A stretch of DNA of 5,766 nt, taken from the NCBI GenBank assembly GCA_021823365.1, contig JAKAOD010000224.1, positions 1 to 5,766 of the forward strand, read 5' to 3'. Below are positions 1 through 4,256 of this stretch, piece by piece. The notes under the pieces are model-generated. The model was given only the letters and a program-made list of their open reading frames with translations, was not told the DNA's origin and searched no databases. Each line of letters begins with the position of its first letter. Positions within the stretch are counted from its first letter, which is position 1. Both the position numbers and the translations under genes were made by a program. The stretch is from Actinomycetes bacterium (GTDB taxonomy: Bacteria; Actinomycetota; Acidimicrobiia; Acidimicrobiales; Bog-793).

Positions 1-327
1 GTCGTCGACGCCGCTGCTCACGCGGTCGGGAACGACGTCCAGATCGACGGGATCTCCTTCTCGATCTCCAACACCTCTTCGCTGCTCGCCACGGCGCGCG
101 TCGAGGCGATGCGCGATGCCGGGTCACGGGCGTCCGAGCTCGCCGCCGCCGCGGGCGCGAAGCTCGGCCCGGTGATCAGCATCACGGACGAGGAGAGCCA
201 GCCGCCGCCGGTCGTGCTGCCCTTCAACGACTTCGCGGTCGCGCACGCCGCCGCGAGCGTGCCCGTCCAGCCTGGTAGCCAGCAGCTGTCGGTACAGGTC
301 CAGGCCGTGTACTCGTTGACGAGCTGA
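1..327 (+). CDS. SIMPL (DUF541) domain protein, C-terminal part, cut by left edge
   Basis: The frame is open from base 1 to a TGA at 325-327, giving 108 visible residues; the N-terminus, usually a signal peptide in this family, lies outside the window. The visible part reads like the C-terminal half of a SIMPL/DUF541 domain. It has an 'IDGISFSISN' strand, a charged and Ala-rich helix (about residues 31-54, ARVEAMRDAGSRASELAAAA), 'GAKLGPVISITDEE', a Pro-rich turn, and a final beta segment 'QQLSVQVQAVYSL' that closes the fold. Family members (for example E. coli YggE and Brucella BP26) are secreted or envelope-associated and linked to oxidative or envelope stress; the biochemical role is poorly defined. 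The next gene starts 3 bases after the stop, so co-transcription and translational coupling are likely. The family call comes from motif recognition without a search; the function of this copy is unknown. Confidence 0.8.
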   Translation, partial: VVDAAAHAVGNDVQIDGISFSISNTSSLLATARVEAMRDAGSRASELAAAAGAKLGPVISITDEESQPPPVVLPFNDFAVAHAAASVPVQPGSQQLSVQVQAVYSLTS

Positions 328-330
328 GCG

Positions 331-1053
331 ATGCGGCGCGGCGAGCTCGAGCACATGCTCGACGGCGGGCCCTCGGCCGACGCCGGGACGCTTCGCGCGA
401 TCGTCGCCCGGCGCGACCGGCATGCCTTGCGCCGGTTGCGCGCCGCCACGGTGTCGTCGATGGCGCTCGCCGCCGCCGCGCTCGCCGGCGGGGCGACTGC
501 GCTCGCGACGGGCGCCCTCGTGACGTCAGGGTCGAGCCCACCCGTCGCCTCGGCGCCCGCCGGCAAGACCGCAGGACCGAGGTCGCCGAGCCTCTTCTCG
601 ACGGAGCGGTCCGGGACGGGGCCGGCTCCCGTGACCCCTGCGAGCGGCTCGTCCGGTGGTCAGCGCGCCAAGGCGCCCGGGTCGTCGCACGTCGCGGCGA
701 GTCCGTCGAGCACCGGCACGGCGGCAGGCGTCCGTGGGTGCGGCGGGGTGTTCGGGACCGTCGTCGCCCGCCTGGAGGCGGGTCGGGAGGGTGCCCACGT
801 GCTCGTCGTCACCGCCCGCGTCGTCGGTCCGGTCCGCCGCGTGGGGGCGAGCGTCGGCTCCGGCGCAGCCGAGCCCCTCACGCCCGCGGGAGGGTGGGTC
901 GTCCTCGTGAGGACGCTGGCGCCGACCCGATCGCTCCCGGCTCCGGGGGAGCGCGTCGAGCTGCGGGCCTACGGGACCTCCGGAGATCTGCTCGCCTCGC
1001 TCGAGGTGCCCGGCGAGCCGTACACGGCGTCGAGCCCCACCTGCTCCCGGTAG
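331..1053 (+). CDS. Unrecognised single-pass membrane protein with two-Cys C-terminal domain; possible sigma-factor regulator
   Basis: This is a 240-residue protein that I do not recognise. ATG 331 lies 3 bases after the upstream stop, with no strong ribosome site, so coupled translation is likely. Residues 1-37 are short, Arg-rich and probably cytoplasmic. Residues 38-64 form an Ala/Gly/Leu-rich hydrophobic segment without charge, read as one transmembrane helix. Residues 65-135 are a Ser/Pro/Gly/Ala-rich linker. Residues 137-238 form a strand-rich domain (for example 'VLVVTARVVG', 'GGWVVLVRTL', 'ERVELRAYG'). The only two cysteines, C137 and C238, bracket that domain and could form a disulfide outside the membrane. 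An ECF sigma factor gene follows after 22 bases. That order and topology suggest an anti-sigma or sensor role, but the cytoplasmic part has no cysteine and so no zinc anti-sigma HxxxCxxC motif. A lone surface protein is the alternative. The gene itself is well supported by frame, codon use and tight packing; the function is inference. Confidence 0.75.
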   Translation: MRRGELEHMLDGGPSADAGTLRAIVARRDRHALRRLRAATVSSMALAAAALAGGATALATGALVTSGSSPPVASAPAGKTAGPRSPSLFSTERSGTGPAPVTPASGSSGGQRAKAPGSSHVAASPSSTGTAAGVRGCGGVFGTVVARLEAGREGAHVLVVTARVVGPVRRVGASVGSGAAEPLTPAGGWVVLVRTLAPTRSLPAPGERVELRAYGTSGDLLASLEVPGEPYTASSPTCSR

Positions 1054-1075
1054 CCACGCCGGACCATGCCCGACG

Positions 1076-1624
1076 GTGCGCCAGACTGGACGCATCGCGA
1101 CGGTCCCGGGGCGGGAGGCGGCCGACGACTTCGTCGCGCTGTACGAGCAGCACTACGGCCGCGTCGTGCGCGCCGTCGAGCTCGCCGGAGCATCCACGCA
1201 CGAGGCCGAGGACGTCGCCCAGGAGGCCTTCGCCCGGACGCTCGCCCGCTGGCGTCGGGTCCGGAAGGGCTCGAGCCCGGCAGGCTACGTCTACCGGGTG
1301 GCCTTCCGGCTCAGCCGCTCGAGCCGGCGCCGAGACGTCCCCTTCAGCGAGGATCACGCGGCGGTGGCGAGGGTCGCCGGCGCCGAGGGCGCAGGGGATC
1401 TCGCCGAGGGGGTTGCGACGCGCCTCGACGTCATCGCGGCGCTCGAGGCGATGCCCCCGGGACGGCGCAGCTGCGCGGTCGCGTGCCTCGTCGTCGGCAT
1501 GGCGCCGAAGGAGGCAGGTCGCGCCCTCGGCATCGCGGCCTCGACGGTGCGCAAGCAGCTCGAGCGGGCACGGGCCGACCTGCGCGGCTCGCTCGCAGGG
1601 GACGCGCCTCGTGACGGCGCTTGA
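1076..1624 (+). CDS. ECF-type sigma-70 family RNA polymerase sigma factor
   Basis: This 182-residue protein has the usual ECF sigma factor length and two-domain plan, with no region 1 or 3. Region 2 spans about residues 17-86: 'DDFVALYEQHYGRVVRAVELAG', then 'EAEDVAQEAFARTLARW' (core RNA polymerase binding), then 'GYVYRVAFRLSRSSRRR', a basic segment of the -10 recognition type. A variable linker (87-116) joins it to region 4 (117-173). Its helix-turn-helix is 'MAPKEAGRALGIAASTVRKQLERARADL' read as two parts, residues 142-155 and 156-169, and should contact the -35 element. GTG 1076 is the only start seen upstream of region 2 in this frame; the nearby ATG at 1066 is in another frame. No strong ribosome site precedes it. 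It sits 22 bases behind a membrane-protein gene and probably shares its operon. ECF factors redirect RNA polymerase to stress regulons and are usually held by a membrane anti-sigma. The ECF subgroup and target promoters cannot be told from this window. Confidence 0.88.
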   Translation: MRQTGRIATVPGREAADDFVALYEQHYGRVVRAVELAGASTHEAEDVAQEAFARTLARWRRVRKGSSPAGYVYRVAFRLSRSSRRRDVPFSEDHAAVARVAGAEGAGDLAEGVATRLDVIAALEAMPPGRRSCAVACLVVGMAPKEAGRALGIAASTVRKQLERARADLRGSLAGDAPRDGA

Positions 1625-1639
1625 CTGGCCTGCTAGCCT
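1611..1639 (+). promoter_or_regulatory. Candidate promoter for csp with extended -10
   Basis: GTGACG (1611-1616, sharing TGAC with the -35 consensus) is followed after exactly 17 bases by TAGCCT (1634-1639), which fits the actinobacterial TANNNT -10 pattern. A TGC triplet directly before it (1631-1633) makes an extended -10. Transcription would begin near 1645-1647, giving a csp leader of about 150 nt. The -35 lies inside the last codons of the sigma factor gene. This is a visual match only; no start site is known. Confidence 0.45.
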
Positions 1640-1650
1640 CCGGTCGGAGG
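1637..1650. promoter_or_regulatory. 14-bp palindrome overlapping the csp promoter (operator candidate, copy 1)
   Basis: CCTCCG-GT-CGGAGG is a perfect 6-bp inverted repeat around GT. It overlaps the last bases of the candidate -10 box and the expected transcription start, a typical repressor position. A near-copy lies 87 bases downstream. The 2-base centre is too tight for a full RNA hairpin (only a 4-bp stem with a 6-base loop), so a dimeric DNA-binding protein is the better reading. The binding factor is unknown. Confidence 0.4.
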
Positions 1651-1699
1651 GTAGGCAAGCTCGTACAGCTGGCGGCGGCAGCCGTAGGACGGTGGACGG

Positions 1700-1712
1700 C
1701 GCCCGACGGGCG
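1700..1712 (+). other. Small hairpin in csp leader
   Basis: CGCCC-GAC-GGGCG can form a 5-bp GC stem with a 3-base loop in the csp leader RNA. It lies between the two palindromes. Leaders of cold-shock mRNAs are often structured and temperature-sensitive, but a stem this small in GC-rich DNA could arise by chance. Confidence 0.25.
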
Positions 1713-1723
1713 GCTCACCTGCG

Positions 1724-1737
1724 CCTCGGGTCCGAGG
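1724..1737. promoter_or_regulatory. 14-bp palindrome in csp leader (operator or leader stem, copy 2)
   Basis: CCTCGG-GT-CCGAGG is a perfect 6-bp inverted repeat with the same GT centre as the palindrome at 1637-1650. The two copies match at 12 of 14 positions, and the two differing positions (5 and 10) are partners in the symmetry: C/G in copy 1 and G/C in copy 2. Symmetry is therefore kept while the sequence changes. It would lie about 80 bases into the transcribed leader. Confidence 0.4.
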
Positions 1738-1776
1738 TCGGTCGCACAGCTGGCTCCCCTCGTTCAGTGCCATCGA

Positions 1777-1786
1777 AAGAAGGGGG
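1777..1786 (+). promoter_or_regulatory. Purine-rich ribosome binding site for csp
   Basis: AAGAAGGGGG ends 9 bases before GTG 1796 and is the only strong Shine-Dalgarno-like run near a start in this window. It supports the GTG start and suggests efficient translation, as expected for a cold-shock protein. Confidence 0.6.
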
Positions 1787-1795
1787 CTCGCCGAA

Positions 1796-1996
1796 GTGGC
1801 GACCGGTACGGTCAAGTGGTTCAACGCCGAGAAGGGCTTTGGCTTCATCTCCCAAGCGGATGGACCTGACGTGTTCGTGCATCACTCCGCCATCTTGATG
1901 AGCGGATACCGAAGCCTCGAGGAAGGTCAAGCGGTCGAGTTCGAGGTCCAGGAGGGTCAGAAGGGCCTGCAGGCGGCGAACGTCCGCCCGATCTGA
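1796..1996 (+). CDS. Cold-shock domain protein (CspA family)
   Basis: This 66-residue protein is the full, normal length for a bacterial cold-shock protein: a single five-stranded OB-fold that binds single-stranded RNA and DNA, melts mRNA secondary structure and can act as an antiterminator in the cytoplasm. It opens with '[18 protein letters not shown]', containing the RNP1 motif KGFGFI (residues 13-18), followed by the RNP2 motif in 'DVFVHHSAI' (about 25-33); it ends '[10 protein letters not shown]'. GTG 1796 is chosen because it gives exactly the family N-terminus and has a purine-rich site 9 bases upstream. Thirteen of its 66 codons end in A or T, unusually many beside its neighbours, which may reflect high expression or conservation. 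It has its own 171-base upstream region with a candidate promoter and two palindromes. Cold induction is not demonstrated: many actinobacterial family members are constitutive or growth-related. Confidence 0.96.
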   Translation: MATGTVKWFNAEKGFGFISQADGPDVFVHHSAILMSGYRSLEEGQAVEFEVQEGQKGLQAANVRPI

Positions 1997-2001
1997 GCGT
2001 C

Positions 2002-2017
2002 GGCGCCGGCCGGCGCC
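2002..2017 (+). terminator. 16-bp GC palindrome after csp, candidate terminator
   Basis: A perfect 16-bp palindrome built from two GGCGCC arms around GGCC starts 5 bases after the csp stop. As RNA it gives a 6-bp all-GC stem with a 4-base loop. No T-run follows, so it would be a U-less terminator of the kind proposed in actinobacteria, or merely a stability element. Local GC is extreme, which lowers the value of any palindrome here. Confidence 0.4.
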
Positions 2018-2050
2018 CACAAGGGTCGGCCGGGCCCGCGCCGCTCCTCG

Positions 2051-2091
2051 CCCGGGGCGCACCCGGGGGACCTCGGCGGGGAAGCCCGGGG
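2051..2091. repeat. Three CCCGGGG repeats upstream of glgX
   Basis: CCCGGGG occurs at 2051-2057, 2062-2068 and 2085-2091; the outer two are extended to GCCCGGGGC. Starts are 11 and 23 bases apart, close to one and two helical turns. The last copy lies between where the -35 and -10 of the proposed glgX promoter would be. They may be binding sites or just a product of very high GC. Confidence 0.3.
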
Positions 2092-2099
2092 CGGCTGCG

Positions 2100-2105
2100 T
2101 AACCT
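2100..2105 (+). promoter_or_regulatory. -10 box for a leaderless glgX transcript
   Basis: TAACCT fits TANNNT and ends 6 bases before ATG 2112, so transcription would start at or next to the start codon. No Shine-Dalgarno sequence lies upstream, as expected for a leaderless mRNA. The same bases contain an in-frame TAA (2100-2102), so glgX cannot start further upstream. No clear -35 is visible. Confidence 0.5.
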
Positions 2106-2111
2106 GTCGTG

Positions 2112-4235
2112 ATGGATCGAGCTGCTCCTGGCGTCGCGCCCGGCAAGTCGTACCCGCTCGGCGCGACCTTCGACGGCGTCGGGACGAACTTCGCGATCTT
2201 CTCCGAGGTGGCCGAGAAGATCGAGCTCTGCCTGTTCGACGCCGCCGGGCACGAGACGCGTCATGTCCTGCCCGAGGAGACGGCCCACGTGCACCACGGC
2301 TACCTTCCCGGGATCGGCCAGGGCCAGCGCTACGGCTACCGCGTCCACGGCCCGTGGCGCCCCGCGCAGGGACAGCGCTGCAACCCCGACAAGCTCCTCC
2401 TCGACCCCTACGGAAAGGCCGTCGACGGGGCGCTCCGCTGGCGCAGATCGGTCTTCGGGCACACGCTGGGCGACGAGTCCCGCGCGAGCAGGTCCGACTC
2501 GGCGTCGGCGATGCCGCGCTCGGTCGTCGTCAGCCCGTACTTCGACTGGGGGAACGACCGGCCACCGGAGACCCCGTGGCACCGCACGACGGTGTACGAG
2601 CTGCACGTGAAGGGTTTCACGGCTCGTCACCCCGCGGTCCCCGAGGAGCTTCGCGGGACCTATGCCGGCCTCGCGGCACCCGCCGTCGTCGACCACCTCG
2701 TCTCGCTCGGGGTCACGGCAGTCGAGCTCCAGCCCGTCCACCAATTCGTCCACGAGCAGCACCTCGTCGAGCGGGGCCTGCGCAACTACTGGGGCTACAA
2801 CTCGATCTGCTACCTCGCCCCGCACGCCGACTACTCCTCGAGCGGGTCGCTCGGCCAGCAGGTGCAGGAGTTCAAGCAACTGGTGAAGAGCCTCCACGCC
2901 GCGGGCATCGAGGTCCTGCTCGACGTCGTCTACAACCACACCGCCGAGGGTGACCACCGCGGGCCGACCCTCTCGCTCAAGGCCATCGACAACGCCGCCT
3001 ACTACCGGCTCTTGCCCGAGGACCCCCGTTTCTACGTCGACTACACGGGGACGGGCAACACGCTCAACGTCCGCCATCCGCACGTGCTCCAGCTCCTCAT
3101 GGACTCGTTGCGCTACTGGGTGACCGAGATGCACGTCGACGGGTTCCGCTTCGACCTCGCGGCGTCGTTGGCCCGCACGCTGCACGAGGTCGACCGTCTC
3201 TCGGCGTTCTTCGACATCATCCAGCAGGATCCCGTGATCAGCCAGGTCAAGCTCATCGCCGAGCCCTGGGACGTCGGCGAGGGCGGCTACCAGGTCGGCA
3301 ACTTCCCTCCGCTGTGGTCGGAGTGGAACGGCCAGTACCGCGACTGCGTGCGGGACTACTGGCGGGGCCGAGACCGGACCCTCCCCGAGCTCGCCTACCG
3401 CCTCACGGGCAGCTCGGACCTCTACGGCCAGGGCGGCCGCCGCCCCTGGGCGAGCATCAACTTCGTCACCTGCCACGACGGCTTCACCCTCGCCGACCTG
3501 GTCGCCTACAACGATAAGCACAACGAGGCGAACGGCGAGGCCAACCGCGACGGCGAGGACCACAACCGGTCCTGGAACTGCGGCGTCGAGGGGCCGACCG
3601 ACGACCCCGAGGTGCGCGCCCTGCGCCGCCGCCAGGCGCGCAACCTCCTCGCCACGCTCTTCCTGTCCCAGGGCGTGCCGATGCTGCTGTCGGGCGACGA
3701 GATCGGGCGGAGCCAGCAGGGGAACAACAACGCTTACTGCCAGGACAACGAGCTGTCCTGGCTGGACTGGGTGAATGCCGACGAGGCGGTGTGCGACTTC
3801 ACCCGCCGCCTCGCCGCGCTCCGCAAGTCTCATCCCGTGTTCCGCCGGCCGCGCTGGTTCCAGGGGCGCCCGCTCCACGGAGAGGGCGTCAGCGACATCG
3901 CGTGGTTCTCCCCGGAGGGCAGGGAGATGTCAGACGCCGACTGGCAGGTGAGCTTCGCCAAGACGATCGGGCTGTTCCTGAACGGCGCCGGTCTGCCGCC
4001 GGCTCCCCTCCACGGCGGGCGCACCGAGGACGACAGCTTCTTCCTCGTGCTCAACGCCCACTGGGAGCCGATCGAGTTCACCCTCCCCGGAGAGCGTTTC
4101 GGCGCGGGTTGGGCCTGCGTGCTCGACACGGCTCGCGACGACGAGCCGTTCGTCGACGAGGGCAGCATCAAGCTCGGAGCAGGAGCGACTCTCGCCGTCG
4201 AGAGCCGCTCCCTCGTCGTGCTGGCGCGGCCCTGA
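2112..4235 (+). CDS. glgX: Glycogen debranching enzyme GlgX (GH13 isoamylase type)
   Basis: The enzyme hydrolyses alpha-1,6 branch points in glycogen limit dextrin in the cytoplasm. Positions below count from GTG 2109. An N-terminal CBM48-type domain (about 12-105, 'YPLGATFDGVGTNFAIFSEVAEKIEL') precedes the GH13 barrel. The four GH13 signatures are intact: DVVYNHT (272-278), GFRFDLA with nucleophile D349, AEPWD with general acid E385, and CHDGF with H456 and D457 (transition-state stabiliser). The loop rich in 'NEANGEANRDGEDHN' and the C-terminal beta domain are typical, and about 708 residues matches GlgX/TreX enzymes. ATG 2112 is preferred over GTG 2109 because a -10 box fits a leaderless start there; an in-frame TAA at 2100 blocks earlier starts. 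Codons 3-7 all end in A or T, unlike the rest. It converges on glgB. The close relative TreX, which feeds TreY/TreZ trehalose synthesis, is not excluded; no treY or treZ is visible. Confidence 0.95.
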   Translation: MDRAAPGVAPGKSYPLGATFDGVGTNFAIFSEVAEKIELCLFDAAGHETRHVLPEETAHVHHGYLPGIGQGQRYGYRVHGPWRPAQGQRCNPDKLLLDPYGKAVDGALRWRRSVFGHTLGDESRASRSDSASAMPRSVVVSPYFDWGNDRPPETPWHRTTVYELHVKGFTARHPAVPEELRGTYAGLAAPAVVDHLVSLGVTAVELQPVHQFVHEQHLVERGLRNYWGYNSICYLAPHADYSSSGSLGQQVQEFKQLVKSLHAAGIEVLLDVVYNHTAEGDHRGPTLSLKAIDNAAYYRLLPEDPRFYVDYTGTGNTLNVRHPHVLQLLMDSLRYWVTEMHVDGFRFDLAASLARTLHEVDRLSAFFDIIQQDPVISQVKLIAEPWDVGEGGYQVGNFPPLWSEWNGQYRDCVRDYWRGRDRTLPELAYRLTGSSDLYGQGGRRPWASINFVTCHDGFTLADLVAYNDKHNEANGEANRDGEDHNRSWNCGVEGPTDDPEVRALRRRQARNLLATLFLSQGVPMLLSGDEIGRSQQGNNNAYCQDNELSWLDWVNADEAVCDFTRRLAALRKSHPVFRRPRWFQGRPLHGEGVSDIAWFSPEGREMSDADWQVSFAKTIGLFLNGAGLPPAPLHGGRTEDDSFFLVLNAHWEPIEFTLPGERFGAGWACVLDTARDDEPFVDEGSIKLGAGATLAVESRSLVVLARP

Positions 4236-4247
4236 CCGCAGGGCCGC
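4226..4247. terminator. Bidirectional hairpin terminator between glgX and glgB
   Basis: GCGGCCCTG (4226-4234) pairs perfectly with CAGGGCCGC (4239-4247) around the loop ACCG: a 9-bp stem and 4-base loop. It overlaps the glgX stop codon and lies in the 21-base gap before the convergent glgB stop, so it could end transcripts from both sides. No T-run flanks it on either strand, so it would be a U-less hairpin. Confidence 0.65.
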
Positions 4248-4256
4248 CCGGAAGCG

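Noticed and set aside
1066..1614. ATG 1066 as the start of the gene after the membrane protein
   Set aside because: It opens a frame rich in Arg and Gly; the sigma factor motifs are in the frame starting at GTG 1076.
1621..1639. TTGACT at 1621-1626 as the -35 box for TAGCCT at 1634
   Set aside because: The spacer would be only 7 bases; GTGACG at 1611-1616 gives the proper 17.
1621..1869. A small 82-codon open frame from TTG in the csp leader
   Set aside because: It runs out of frame into the certain csp gene, has no ribosome site and resembles no known protein.
738..1898. A 386-codon plus-strand open frame across three genes
   Set aside because: It is Arg/Ser/Pro-rich, overlaps the membrane protein, sigma factor and csp in a different frame, and has no recognisable motif.
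1845..3878. A 677-codon open frame on the minus strand opposite csp and glgX
   Set aside because: It mirrors the codon periodicity of glgX, is rich in Val/Arg/Leu/Ala/Glu in the way antisense shadows are, shows no domain I know, and covers two certain genes.
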